The notes beneath the pieces were generated by a model that ran no database searches, had not been told where the DNA came from, and was given only the letters and a program-made list of their open reading frames with translations. This document shows, piece after piece, positions 11,041-23,137 of a stretch of 64,000 nucleotides of DNA (position 1 is its first letter; each line of letters begins with the position of its first letter). Source of the stretch: Hibiscus mutabilis (Eukaryota; Streptophyta; Magnoliopsida; Malvales; Malvaceae). The translations under genes were made by a program, and so were the position numbers. The stretch is taken from assembly GCA_019671005.1 (NCBI GenBank), contig CM033745.1, forward strand, positions 5,937,146-6,001,145, read 5' to 3'.

Positions 11041-11822
11041 TTATCGTGAATAAAAGAATTGAACACACTCAAAAATCAAGATTCGAGCAGTTAAAAGATG
11101 GACTCGAGAGAAAAAGAAGTTTGATGCCTTTAATACAAGAAAACTCTGTTTGAGCCCCGATTTGGTCGTTCATCCGGATTCTAAAGATTTCCAGATTTAC
11201 ACATAATAAAGGAAAAGATGCCCCAAGATTCGTGTGACCATATTCTGCAAAAAAAGATGGAGGGCTACATTGAAAATTACCGATCCACTACTTACCCGAC
11301 AGTCTAGCAGGACCTACCGTGATATGATATGCTTTGGACCCAGCAGCAAGTCGTCAGTATCTCCAGGGTACGAAGATGAAACCTAATGAAAGCTTCAAGG
11401 AACGTGCTTTGAGGTGTATGTGTTTAGCGACCCAAGTGCAGCCTCTCGTAGATGAAGAGGAAAGTGAATTCCATGTCATCTTTCTTATTTCTTCTTTAAT
11501 AAGATGCTCGGGAAAATGAAAGCCAGCTTTGAAGACTTCATGACAGTCGGAGAAAGAATCGAACATGCACTCCGGGACCTAAGTTTAAAGACCAGACCTG
11601 CCTAGGAGCAGAAGGAAACAGAGAGATAAATGGGTACCACTTTCAAAACTTTGAGGCGCTAGGGTATGCCACTAAGAAATTTGGGGTCGTTAATAGAAAA
11701 ATTAAGAAGCTGGTTGACGAGGGAGTCATGACGAGAGAGTTGATCCAGCGGTGGAAAAATAAGAGAAGAGGCAAGCCTACACTACCTTGGAAGGGGCAGA
11801 ATGAGTTAGCACCCTGGAGATA
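11041..11822 (+). pseudogene. Degenerate Tat/Ogre Gag remnant of element C
   Basis: Pieces of a Ty3/gypsy Gag in several frames. Near 11045-11110 there is a Glu/Lys-rich opening parallel to element D. At 11334-11519 the reading QYLQGTKMKPNESFKERALR and ATQVQPLVDEEES matches the conserved part of the retrotransposon Gag domain. GERIEHALRDL follows in another frame near 11550. At 11650-11820 lie ATKKFGVVNRKIKKLV and EGVMTRELIQ, the region after the zinc-finger-like motif. At least three frame changes are needed, so no Gag is made. This is the best evidence that element C derives from the Tat/Ogre lineage. Confidence 0.65.
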
Positions 11823-12814
11823 ATCCAAAGGTCCCTACGGTTTTCTCATCATTTCACAAAGAAATTCTCAGCAAAAAAATCATTGTTTATTAGAATTAAA
11901 AAATCAAATTTCCCTTTAGAAAAACATTTTTACATTCTTGGTTCTTTAAACATTTTATTTTTATGGGGTAGTTTTCCCATATGCATATACATGCATTTTT
12001 TAATGGACGTATGTATATATTATTTCTATACCAGGTCCTCGAATTTTGAATGCAACAGTACATTTGCTTCAAACCCAAAGATCAACTCTAAGTTGCATAT
12101 ATTTAGAAGAGATTGAATGTTGTGGTGATACCGTAAATGTGAGTATCTGCTAGTTTACTTAGGCCAACATGGGAACAAAACGAGTGTTTAGACAAGGGGC
12201 AGTTCCTATTTTAAGAATTTATCTTCTCAGGCACTTGTCGTTTAAGATCCTTGAAATGAAAGTTGACCCTAAACCTCTACCCACAAGGCATTCTCGGGAC
12301 ATTTGTGAATATGTCAACGAATGGTGTTCTTTTACTTTACCGTAAGACACAGATGAGATCATACAGATTGGGTACGAAGATCGAGAAAATCATCGAAAGA
12401 AAGTGGTTGAAAACATGAATATGTCCAAATGAAAAACCAAAAAGAAGATAAATGGTAATCGAAGGCCAAGCAATAATACAGGATCGAGTAAATATCGAAA
12501 GAGCTGCGCAGAGAGGCAATTAACTCGAAGGAAGATCGCATCAATACCAGTATAGATCCGTGTTGATTCAAGGATACATTCATAGACTCGAATAAGAAAA
12601 AAAAAGGAAAAAGGAAAGAAAAAGAAAAAAAGAAGAATACATCTATGTTTCACACACAGATCAAACAATACAAGAACGAGACTTCAACTATGTGCAAGAG
12701 ATACAAGGAATCCACATTTCAAGTAAATATCAGTTTTGAAAATTAGTATAGAAGCTCGAATTGAAGCCAAGTCAAGACAAGTCGGCCCGAAGATTGCCAA
12801 TTTTGAAAAAGGAA

Positions 12815-13262
12815 ATGACCTCTAGGGTGAAAACCCAAAAATGGGCAGTCTAGAGTGATCCTGAAAATGAAGAAAAAGAGTAGTCTGCCTGAGCATGCTG
12901 GCATCAATATCCAGCCAAAATACATTGATCCGAAGGTACAAAAGAATGAAGTGACCTCTAGGGTGAAAACCCAAAAATGGGCGGTCTAGAGCGATCCAAG
13001 AGAAAAAGTGAAAAAGAAAAAAAGAAAAAAGAAAAAAGAAAGAATAATATTTCATCTGGGCGGGCCAATCACAAGAATTCCCATAAATGTATTCATAGTC
13101 CTTCATTCAAGAAATCTCAGTTTCGAGGAGTTTTGGAGGATCAAACATTATTGAATAAAAAAACGAACATCAGTATATAGCCGTAATGCAAAGCAGCCTA
13201 CAAAAAAAGAAAGGAAATGAACTCTAGGGTGAAAACCGAAACGGACAATCTAGAGTGATCCA
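12815..13262 (+). repeat. Three dispersed copies of a 45-bp hairpin-like motif
   Basis: Copies at 12815-12861, 12951-12998 and 13215-13260 share the frame CTCTAGGGTGAAAACCC...GGGC(A/G)GTCTAGAG. CTCTAG at the left pairs with CTAGAG at the right, and GGG pairs with CCC inside, giving a possible stem-loop. Related copies occur in element D at 53841-53880 and 54129-54176. Confidence 0.65.
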
Positions 13263-13689
13263 AAAAGAGAAGGAATAATGGGCATATCCAAGTTACACAA
13301 GTACAAAAATACTGTTTCACTTAACCATAAACCAAAGGCCTACATTACAAGCCCCAAAGACCATTCTGGTCATCCATAGATATCCAAGTTGAATGAGAAT
13401 GTCTTGATTTCATTCCGCCTATAAGGGTTAACTTTTCTTCAAGGAACGTCAAACTTGAAGTGCTTGATTGACACCCAAATGAGGAAGGATGGGGCATGGT
13501 GAGATAGTGAGATTAAGAGTGCCACCTTAAAAGGGGTAGAAACTAGGTAGGGTTGTTCCTCTCAAAAAGCCTATTAGACCGTAAGAAACTATACATTGGC
13601 ATATATCTCCACAATGGTCAAGATCTTCTAAATATATGCGCTTCATTAGAGTTGATCTCTGCAACTTGAAACAGATGCGCTATGGTGTT

Positions 13690-13990
13690 TGATATTTCGG
13701 GGCAAACATGTTTTAAAAAGGGTTTGACATTTTCTCCCAAAGTTTTGATGTTTACCATTTCCCTAAACATTAGTTTTTAAACATGTTTGGCAATACACGT
13801 CGAGTTTTGTTTACCATTCTCCAAGCATTATTTTATAAAAAATGTTTGGTCCTTAGAAAAAGAAGAAGAAAAGAAAAAGATGTTTACCATTTGTTCCAAA
13901 TAATGTTTTCAAAATGTTTGGTATCCCCTCCAAGTTGTGATTTTCAAAATGACTGTTATCTTTTCAAACAATCATTATTTGTTGAAATAT
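13690..13990 (+). repeat. Imperfect tandem repeat ATGTTTGGCATTTTCTCCAA type
   Basis: Several copies of a unit containing AAACATTAGTTTT(C/T)AAA and TGTTTGG..TTTTCTCC, about 50-60 bp long and strongly diverged. The same array in longer form lies at 54600-55015 in element D. Confidence 0.55.
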
Positions 13991-14530
13991 ACGCAAGTAA
14001 ATTGCCTTTTGCTTTACTTTAAAAATGAATGATGATGAGATTTAAAGCATAGGGACCGAGAGTTAGTTCCCGTCGAAATGCTACGAGAAGATCAAGGAAG
14101 AGCTCAAGGGATGGAAGCATTTTGGCTCACCCTGGTGACTAGAAATAGAACAAGGCTCTATATGATAGGCCAAAAAATTCAAAGCAGTGGAGCCCGTGGT
14201 TGAATGGGGCAACGCCAAGCCAAGAAGATGACAAGGGTTCTTATAAGAATAATATAAGAACCAGAAGATCATTTATGAAGACGGGTGATAACCCTAAAGA
14301 CAAGAAAGCAGTAAAGAGATGAAAAGATTTGAGGAACGACCTTTCAGGGTGTAAGACTTTAGAACAAAAAGGCTAAAAGAAAAAGAGAGAAAGAAAGAGA
14401 AAAAAGAAAAAGAAAAGAAAGAAACCATTACATTGCATGCATCATATAAATAGGGGCATGTTAATTTTGCTTGTTCCTAAACAGGTATTTGAAGAATTAA
14501 CGAAGAATTTACCAAAGTCTCCAAAGAACG

Positions 14531-15777
14531 ACAGCCATGTCGGCGTCAGATCCAGATATTAAATCCTTCGGGTCATCGGTAAGTCCTTCGGGCACGATGT
14601 TAAAACTTTCGGGTCATCAGTAAGTCTTTCGAGCACGATGTTAAATCCTTCGGGTCATCAGTAAGTCCTTCGACCATGATATGGCAGCATGTCCGCGTGA
14701 GTCCCCATAAAACAACAGCCATGTCGGCGTCAAATCCAGATATTAAATCCTTCGGGTCATCGGTAAGTCCTTCGGGCACGATGTTAAATCCTTCGGGTCA
14801 TCAGTAAGTCTTTCGAGCGTGGTGTTAAATCCTTCGGGTCATCAGTAAGTCCTTCGGGCATGATGTGGCAGCATATCCGATTGAGTCCCCATAAAACAAC
14901 AGCCATGTCGGCGTCAAATCCAGATATTAAATCCTTCGAGTCATCGGTAAGTCCTTCGGGCACGATGTTAAATCCTTCGGGTCATCAGTAAGTCTTTCGA
15001 GCGTGGTGTTAAATCCTTCGGGTCATCAGTAAGTCATTCGGGCATGATGTGGCAGCATATCCGCGCGAGTCCCCATAAAACAACAGCCATGTCGGCGTCA
15101 GATCCATATATTAAATCCTTCGGGTCATCGGTAAGTCCTTCGGGCACGATATTAAATCCTTTGGGTCATCGGTAAGTCCTTCGGGCACGATGTTAAATCC
15201 TTCGGGTCATCAGTAAGTCTTTCGAGCGTGGTGTTAAATCCTTCGGGTCATCAGTAAGTCCTTCGGGCATGATGTGGCAGCATATCCGCGTGAGTCCCCA
15301 TAAAACAACAGCCATGTCAGCGTCAGATCCATATATTAAATCCTTCGGGTTATCGGTAAGTCCTTCGGGCACGATGTTAAATCCTTCGGGTCATCAGTAA
15401 GTCTTTCGAGCATGATATTAAATCCTTCGGGTCATCGGTAAGTCCTTCGGGCACGATATTAAATCCTTCGGGTCATCGGTAAGTCCTTCGGGCACGATGT
15501 TAAATCCTTCGGGTCATCAGTAAGTCTTTCGAGCTTGGTGTTAAATCCTTCGGGTCATCAGTAAGTCCTTCGAGTATGATGTGGCAGCATATCAGCGTGA
15601 GTCCCCATAAAACAACAGCCATGTCGGCGTCAGATCCAGATATTAAATCCTTCGGGTCATCGGTAAGTCCTTCGGGCACGATGTTAAATCCTTCGGGTCA
15701 TCAGTAAGTCTTTCGAGCATGATGATAAATCCTTCGGGTCATCAGTAAGTCCTTCGGGCATGATGTGGCAGTCTTAG
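14531..15777 (+). repeat. 41-bp satellite-like array with higher-order structure in element C
   Basis: About 22 units of 41 bp beginning TTAAATCCTTCGGGTCATC. Each unit is itself two related halves of about 20 bp (TAAATCCTTCGGGTCATC and TAAGTCCTTCGGGCACG). Groups of 3, 3, 3, 4, 6 and 3 units are separated by a 61-bp spacer that starts TGGCAGCAT and includes ACAGCCATGTCGGCGTC. Spacer starts lie at 14531, 14715, 14899, 15083, 15308 and 15615, giving periods of 184, 184, 184, 225 and 307 bp. These equal 184 plus 0, 0, 0, 1 and 3 units. 41 is not a multiple of three, so the array is not coding. Confidence 0.9.
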
Positions 15778-15914
15778 TAGCGTAGGTCCAAAAAAGGCAA
15801 CAGCCTCGCAAAAAAAAACTACATTTTCAAGCCCTAGGGAAAGGTTCCATAGAAAGAGAACCCTAAATCTAAAATCTCAAAAAGAACTCCCAGTCGGAAA
15901 AATCCATCAGCGGT

Positions 15915-16070
15915 GCAAAAGGTTTTATATAGGAGAAACCAGCGTTGAAGACGAAAAGTTCTATATAGGAAGGACTCCAAGCTTTACAGTCTCGAAGTGA
16001 AGGGTTCTATATAGGAAGAGCCTGTAGCTCCAAGATCGGAAGGTGACGAAGTCCTATATAGGAATAACTT
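15915..16070 (+). repeat. TTCTATATAGGA repeats near the 3' end of element C
   Basis: Four copies of a GTT(T/C)TATATAGGA motif at about 45-bp spacing (15921, 15958, 16008, 16052). The fuller array is in element D at 59283-59945. Confidence 0.65.
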
Positions 16071-16202
16071 TCGAGCCTGAAGATTCAGCCAAGGAAGAGC
16101 AGAGATATCCAAAAGAACACGTTTTTCCAAAGCTACAAACAGGGAAGTCTGATAAAAATGAGTGCTTATGGATCTTTGCTTTGTTCCCATTCCATGAGAA
16201 CA

Positions 16203-16218
16203 AGCAAAGAAGGGCAAC
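16203..16218 (+). other. Polypurine tract of element C
   Basis: Purine-rich AGCAAAGAAGGGCAAC directly precedes the 3' LTR, the expected plus-strand primer site. Confidence 0.6.
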
Positions 16219-19090
16219 TGTAATCACTCATTTTTTACTTGTAAATACATATTAGTGTTGCATGTATGTTTATTATATTATATGTTTATTGTTTGCATGA
16301 GTTTTACTAATATATATAAAGGGTATGCATGTATATTATAAGCTATGTATGTATACATATTAAGGGTGTATGTGTGTCGCGTGTGTATGAGCGTATATGA
16401 TTAATATATATAGATGTTATGTTAATTATATGTATGATTATACGTACGTATGCTAGAATATTATATTAATTAATGATTGTATAATATAAGTATACATTGT
16501 CGTATGTATATGTATTGCTGTTATAATTATATTATTATTGGGCTGATAAAATAAAAAGTTAAATATATTAAACCCAAATAAAATTTACAGTCCAAGTCCA
16601 AGTCCAATTACAAGGCCCAGTTGGCCCAAATCTAAATCTTATCTAATTACAATGTGCAGGTAACTGTGGCCCGTTGGATCAAGATCTGATCCAACGACCA
16701 CGATGCAACCAGGAAGTCAAAAATATCTGCCAGGCGCGTGTTCTACACGTATGGACCGTTCGAGTGCCACGCGCGCGTGTGGTCTACGCGCGGACGCTTT
16801 AACATCCCACGCGCGCGTAAGATCCACGCGTTCTGACTCCTCGACTGTGGAGTTCCACGTGGCGAAATCTGAAGCCGTCTCATCAAATCGAGGTTTCATC
16901 CAGGCCAATCGTTCTTCAAGCCATCTCGACCGTTATATCAGATCTGATCTAACGGCCGAGAACGCGTCTGGCCGCTGGCAGAATGTCCATATCGCCACCG
17001 CGCCGATATTCAGTCCCCGTGTTCAGAACATGCCCAAGATAACAAGCAAAATTGTCAGTTCAATCCAGATCTGAAAAAGTAAGATGCAACTTGCAACAAA
17101 ACGAAGACAATAATATATATGAAACGGGAACTTTTGTAACGGGATGGAGAAAAAAAAAACGAGAGTAGTAACACAAAAAAGGGAGACCGGAGATCTTGTA
17201 GAAAGAAAAAAATTTGTAACCAGTCAAGTGATAATCAAAAGACAGTCCAGTGGTAAATTTTTGTCTCTTTTTCTTACTTGTTTTCCTTACATACATATAC
17301 GAAAGAAAAAAACAGAAACAAGAAAGGAGAGTAGTCTTACCGGCGTTGCTTGTGGGTCTTCCCTTCCTCAGTGGTAAGCCTTTTGGCTCCTACAAGTCAG
17401 ATCTGGTGAACTGAAGGAAGGGGAAGGCCCCCTAGTAGTTATATTTTAGGTTTTAAAACTTTTTTTGGTTCGTATTTCCTAGATCTAGGGTAAATAAGGG
17501 GGGTATCCTCTGAATCCAACCATGGATTCATGTTGAGGATGAAATAGTGGTTATTTTGGTGTCTTTTGGAGGCTCGCCGGCGCCGGTTAGCGGCGGCCGG
17601 TGGCGGAGAATACGGCGGCCGGCCGCCGGATTCTGGGTTTCAGAAGAACAAGGGAGAGAAAACGAAGGACGTAGTTCTTACCAAAATCAGAAAAATGAAC
17701 GAATGGCCAAAAATTTGGTTTCGACCTAAAAAGAGGGTTTATATAGGTGTTTTTATTTTGCTAAATGGGTAAATTACACACTTAATCCCACCGCGTTTTC
17801 AATATTTTCATTTTTGTCTTGCCGCGTGGTATAATTACAATCCCAGTCCTCCTGATATTTCAAAATCTTGTAATCTAGTCCCTAAATTACACCGATTCAG
17901 ATTTTAAATGGCAAGATTACGCCTTTAGTCATCCCGCGTTTTCGAATTTTTCACTTTGGGTCTGCCCCTTGGTCTAATTACAATTATGGTCCTTTTAGGT
18001 TTTGCTTGTTTCGCAATTTCGTCCCTAAATTACATATTATTGCTCTTTAATTTCTGCCCCTGACTTTTGTTTTTCTTTCATTTCAGTCCTGTATTCTTTG
18101 TAAATATTAATGTTCGTATTATAATCGTATATGTTGTTGTATTCTATTATTTTATTTTATTTTATGTCCCTCGTATATGACTCGTATTTTATGTTTACAT
18201 ATATATGTGTATTAAGATTATAATGGTCGTGCGCCTTTTATCCGGTTATTCATATTAAGCATGTTATGTTTTAGTTGATTCGTACATTGCGTATTTTGTA
18301 TTTTATATGTGTGTGTTTCCTTGTTTTTTAGGGTTACATGTTAGTGTATTTACCCTTTTTGTACGATATGTGGACCCGTATATGTTGAAATATGTTTTAT
18401 TACTAGTATGCATGTTTTTTTTAATATTTGTTCGTCTATATGTACTTATTCCTGCCTTATTATTTTGACATATTATAGTTGTTTTTATCTGTTATTTAGA
18501 ATAATATGTATATATACATGTTTTAGTCTAGAATATCATTTATGTTAAATTAGTATTCTGGTATGTCAATATTTATTATATTTAAATATTTTTGCCATGT
18601 TTTACGTTTTTGCCACTAAGATTGCATATCGAGATATAACTTGTTAATGCGGAGTCCTTTTATCCGAGCGTAAACGGGGCCAGTATCAAGCGTAGTGATA
18701 GTGGTTGGGCGTTTATTCTCGGGTAACGGGACCTTAAAATATATTCGCAATTATGACCGAATTTTAAAATAATCGTCACTCTAATCCGGAAAATCCAATA
18801 TTAATAAAGCGGTAATTATTAAAGTACCAATTTTGGGCGGTGTGGGGGTGCTAATCCTTCCCCATCCGTAATCGACTCCCGAACCCTGTCTTTTTGAATC
18901 TCTGGTTTTATGGTGTCCGGTCTACCTAAGTGGCCGGTGGCGACTGCATTTTTTTTAATGCGGTTTCTTTTAAAAAAACCCCACAGAATAAATATTTTAT
19001 ATCCAAAGAATCACGAACACCTTTTCAAAAAAATACTTCGAAAAAGCCACGTTTTTATTTAGCGATTTTAAAAACAGAGACATCGCTACA
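16219..19090 (+). repeat. 3' LTR of element C
   Basis: 2872 bp, the partner of 6110-8960, starting TGTAATCACTC and ending CATCGCTACA. It is followed at once by GCTAC and the protease region of element B. Confidence 0.9.
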
Positions 19091-19701
19091 GCTACAAGAT
19101 CAAAACAACAAGTCAAAATTCTTGGTACCTTGATAGTGGTTGCTCAAGACACATGACCAGAGACAAGAGTAGATTCTTGGAGCTCAAACCAAAGAGTGAA
19201 GGAGTAGTGACATTTGGTGACAACTCCAAAGGCTATATTGAAGGAATTGGCTCCATTGATAATCTCTCAACTACTCTTATTGAAAATGTTTTTTATGTCA
19301 ATGGTCTTAAACATAATTTGTTAAGCATTAGTCAATTGTGCGATAAGGGTTTTAATGTTCTTTTTTATACTAATAGGTGTAAAATCATGAATATTAAAAC
19401 AAATTAAATAATGCTCATAGGTGATCGCATAGGTAATATCTATATGGTGCATTTAGATGACATACATACATCCAATGCATGCTTTGTGGCACATAATGAA
19501 AATGATATATGGTTATAGCATAGAAAACTAGGACATTCTAGCATTAGTGTTTTAGAGAAATTGGTTTCCCTTAATCTAGTAAGAGATTTACCTAAGTTAA
19601 AGTTTTCTAAAGATAAAATTTGTAATGCATGTGCTAAGGGTAAACAACAAAGAACTTCATTTAAATCCATTAATGATGTTTCTACTAATAGATGTTGACA
19701 A
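19091..19701 (+). pseudogene. Element B protease and N-terminal integrase zinc region
   Basis: Starts directly after element C. The protease active site is readable as LDSGCSRHMT near 19129-19158, and the reading runs on through FGDNSKGYIEGIG and GLKHNLLSISQLCDKG. A TAA stops it near 19405. The pre-integrase zinc-binding domain follows with HRKLGHSS and CNACAKGK (an HHCC-type arrangement), but a TAG lies just before HRKLGH near 19516. The protease would cut the polyprotein and the zinc region would hold the integrase N-terminus. It is non-functional as it stands. Confidence 0.8.
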
Positions 19702-20430
19702 TTGATCCATATGGATCTCTTTGGGCCTATTAGGACTATGAGTTTGGGTGGTAAGTCATATACATATGTATTAGTATATAACTATTCTAGATATACTTGG
19801 GTTCTCTTCTTAAGTACTAAGGATGAGGCTTTAGAAAAATTCACGACGTTTTCAAAAATCACCCAAAATAATCTTGATCTTAAAATTTCACATGTTATGA
19901 GCGATTATGGAACCGAATTTCAAAATATGGGTTTTGAAGATTTTTGTAATGAAAATGGTATTAGCCATAATTTTTCGGCTCCTCGCACTCCTCAACAAAA
20001 TAGGGTAGTTGAGAGGAAAAATAGAACTTTAGAAGAAATGGCTAGAACCATGCTTTGTGAAAACAATTTACCTAAATATTTTTGGGCGGAAGCCACTAAT
20101 ACAACTTGCTACATAATTAATAGAGTAATGATTAGGCCTATTTTGAAGAAAACATCTTATGAGATTTTAAAATCCAAAAAGCCTAACATTAGCTATTTCC
20201 ATCCTTTGGTTGTAAATGTTTTGTTTTAAACAATGGAAAAGATATAAATTTGATGCAAAAAGTGATGAAGCTATTTTTATAGGTTACTCTTCAAACTCAA
20301 AAGCCTATCGAGTATTTAATAAAAGAACTTTGGTTGTAGAAGAGTCTATACATGTTGTTTTCAATGATAACCTCCTTCCGAGGAAGGAATCTTGTGATGA
20401 TGTAGGGATCATTGAAGCCATTGGTGAATG
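19702..20430 (+). pseudogene. Element B integrase core
   Basis: A 175-codon open stretch carries the rve integrase core with its acidic residues: Asp in MDLFGP at the start, Asp in MSDYGTEF in the middle, and Glu in QQNRVVERKNRT. A frameshift near 20220 breaks the frame. The next frame carries FIGYSSNSKAYRVFN, the conserved segment at the end of copia integrase. A TGA just before 19702 also cuts it from the zinc region. The function would be insertion of cDNA into chromosomal DNA. Confidence 0.85.
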
Positions 20431-20559
20431 ACAAACATCAAAGGTGGATGAGATTCCAAGCAAAGAAGAGGAAACACAAGATCCACCCCTTGAAGCCTTG
20501 AAGGGCTTGGCTCTAGAGGAAAATGAGGTCACCTACCCAAGGGAGTTCAACTATGTCAA

Positions 20560-22176
20560 AGGTGTAAAATTTTTGGTGATCCATCCAAAGGGGTAACCAC
20601 TAGATCCCCTCTTAAACTTATAAATAATGCTGCATTTCTTTCATGCATTGAGCCTAAAAATATCAAAGAAGCGTTAAAAGATGATTTTTGGATATTGGCC
20701 ATGCAAGAAGAACTTAATCAATTTGAGAGAAGTCAAGTATAAACATTAGTTGATAGACCTAGTAATCAATCTACTATAGGAACTAAATGAGTCTTTAGAA
20801 ACAAGCTAGATAAGAGTGGTAATATAGTGGGAAACAAGGCTAGACTTGTTGCTCAAGGTTACACTCAAGAAGAGGGAATAAATTTTGATGAAACTTATGC
20901 ACCCGTGGCTAGGATGGAAGCTATTAGGATGTTTCTTGCATTTGCATGCTTTCATAATTTCAAGCCTTTTCAAATGGATATTAAAAGTGCATTTTTAAAT
21001 GGTTTTATTAATTAAGAAGTATATGTTGAACAACCACCGGGTTTTAAAGATCCAAAATTTCCAAACCATATTTTTAAATTGACCAAAGCCTTATATGGTT
21101 TAAAACAAGCTCCTAGAGCTTGGTATGAAAGGCTTTCAAAGTTTTTAATTGAAAAAGGTTTTGAAAAAGGCAAGGTGGACACTACACTTTTCATTAAAAG
21201 ATATGACAATGACATCTTAGTAGTTTAAATATATGTCGATGATATTGTTTTTGGTTCTACTAATGAGGTTTATTTCCAAGAATTTTCTAAGCTAATGCAA
21301 GGTAAGTTCGAGATGAGCATGATGTGGGAGCTCTCATTTTTCCTGGGGCTTCAAATCAAGCAAAGGAAGGATGACACCTTCATCAATCAAGCTAAGTACA
21401 TCAAGGATATGCTCAAGAAGTTCGGCTTAGAGAACGTAAAGCCTCAAGCCACTCCAATGAGCTCATCTATTAAGCTTAACAAAGATGAAAGAGGTAAGCG
21501 TGTCGATTCTAAGCTTTATCGTTCAATGATTGGCTCTTTGCTTTACCTTACCGCAAGTAGACCCGATATCATGTTTAGTGTTTACTTGTGTGTTAGGTTT
21601 CAAGCTAGCCCTAGAGAATCGCACCTAGTAGCCATTAAGAAGATCTTTAGATACCTTAGAGATACACCTAGTTTAGGTCTTTGGTACCGTAGAGACTCTT
21701 CCTTCAACCTTTATGCTTATTCAGATGCGAATTATGGGGGGTGTAAGATCGATAGGAAAAGTACCTCCGAAACATGTCAATTTCTAGGTAGTATGCTAGT
21801 ATCTTGGTTCTCTAAGAAACAAAATAGTGTAGTCTTATTTACCACCAAAGTGGAGTACATATCCTTAGGGAGTTGTTGTGCTCAAGTCCTTTGAATGAAG
21901 CAACAAATCTTAGACTATGGTGTTGAAATAGATATCATACCCCTTAAATGTGACAATACTAGTGTCGTTTGTCTCACTAAGAATCCCATTCAACACTCTA
22001 GAACTAAGCACATAGAAATAAGACATCATTTCATTAGGGATCATGTCTTAAAGAATGACATAGTTCTAGTGTATGTCGATACCTTAAACCAATTATCGAA
22101 TATTTTTACTAAATCATTAGATAAAGAACGTTTTTGGACCCTTAAGAGAGAGTTAGGTTTAACAAGCCTTCCTTAA
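20560..22176 (+). pseudogene. Element B reverse transcriptase and RNase H
   Basis: The RT fingers and palm are readable: KARLVAQGYTQEEGINFDET, then QMDIKSAFLNG, LYGLKQAPRAWYERL and the catalytic YVDDIVFG near 21234. Stops interrupt at about 20743, 20789, 21013 and 21227. The connection and RNase H region (21295-21894) is open for 199 codons. It includes SRPDIMFSV, the DANYGGCKIDRKSTS segment with the RNase H Asp, and VEYISLGSCC. One more stop at 21892 precedes the last 93 codons, which end at 22176. The enzyme would copy element RNA into DNA; here it is broken. Confidence 0.85.
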
Positions 22177-22394
22177 CCCTTTAGTGTCCCAAAAGACCAA
22201 GAATTTGCTTGAATTGATTTGATTGTCATGTTTATGTAATTTGCGCCTCTTGATGCATCTATGCATTTAGTTGGGGGGAGTTTGTCTCTATTCTTAACCT
22301 TCATCATGTTCATTCATCATATACATGCATTTGGGTTCAAGTAAAATTGAACTTTTGAGCAACTTGTGGCCCAAAATGCATTTTCTGAATTATT

Positions 22395-22700
22395 CGTATC
22401 GAAATAGGTTAAAGTGTATCGATACACCATTCTTGACTCAACCCAGATTGCATTTCTCAACACAAGTGTATCGATACGCGTCCAAACGTATCGATACGGG
22501 CTCAAGAATATGTTTCGATATAGGTAAGTCTGTATCGAAATGGTCCCTGTGTTTCGACACACCTGTACCGATACACCATGTGGCGTATCGGTACGCGCGG
22601 GCGCTGGGTCTTTAAATGAGCCTTTAATGAGAATCCAACTTTAAATCAATCTCTTTAAACCCTTTTTCATCTGAAACCCTAACTTTTTCAACTATAAATA
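22395..22700 (+). promoter_or_regulatory. Candidate internal promoter of element B: palindrome cluster plus TATA box
   Basis: Three perfect GTATCGATAC copies (22416, 22468, 22488) and about six variants lie between 22395 and 22597, in sequence that is not otherwise LTR. TATAAATA follows at 22693-22700, about 95 bp after the last palindrome. In the LTR the last palindrome is likewise about 95 bp from the TATA box. This suggests a second promoter driving the downstream extra ORF. Promoter function is inferred. Confidence 0.6.
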
Positions 22701-22824
22701 CCCTTCAAATCCTCTAGTTTTTCACATAAATTTTTTAGAGTTTTTGTTCAACAAACCAAGTCTAAGATCTCTCATCAAATTGTGCATTATCATCCATCCA
22801 TACTTCCAATTTCCTCAAATCAAG

Positions 22825-23130
22825 GTATAAACTCTTTCTTTCTTCTTTTTATTTTCGTTTAGTTTAATATATTATTTTAATAATTTTTGTACAAAAAGTA
22901 TACTAATAGTATGGGTTTTAAAGTATTTGCAATTTTTTTTCAAAAATTCGAATTTTTCGATTCAAATATAAAAATTATATCGTATATTTTTAATTTTTTA
23001 GATTTTTTTACCAAAATCTTTCTAAAATTATATTGTATAGTTTTTCATTAATACCTTGAATTTTGGATTACATAATGGATTGAATTTGATGATTTATGCA
23101 CACATGTTTTGTGCCTTAACTTATTTTTAG
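22825..23130 (+). other. Candidate leader intron upstream of the extra ORF in element B
   Basis: CAAG|GTATAA at 22821-22830 is a good plant 5' splice site. TTATTTTTAG at 23121-23130 is a good 3' splice site after a T-rich, AT-rich stretch. Splicing would join a leader of about 100 nt to an exon with its ATG eight bases in, at 23138. Splicing has not been observed, only inferred. Confidence 0.45.
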
Positions 23131-23137
23131 ATTCAAT

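Larger units (their letters stand above)
6110..19090 (+). mobile_element. Element C: non-autonomous Tat/Ogre-type LTR element (LARD-like) nested in B
   Basis: A 12,981-bp element with 2.85-kb LTRs starting TGTAATCAC and ending CATCGCTACA. The flanks are GCTAT on the left and GCTAC on the right, a 5-bp duplication with one mismatch. The primer site TGGTGACTCTGCTGGGGA fits the tRNA-Arg-like site used by Tat/Ogre elements. The 7.3-kb interior has no protease, RT, RNase H or integrase. It holds only a small ORF, a broken Gag, a repeated hairpin motif and a 41-bp tandem array. It would rely on an autonomous relative for mobility. Element D (47.8-61.3 kb) has the same interior order. Confidence 0.8.

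Noticed and set aside
12337..13106. Several minus-strand Phe/Ser-rich ORFs
   Set aside because: Overlapping shadows of A/G-rich non-coding sequence in element C; no domain.
14531..15777. Regular repeats with spacers that could suggest a CRISPR array
   Set aside because: The spacers are the same sequence each time, the repeat is a directly tandem 41-bp satellite unit, and the context is a plant LTR element.
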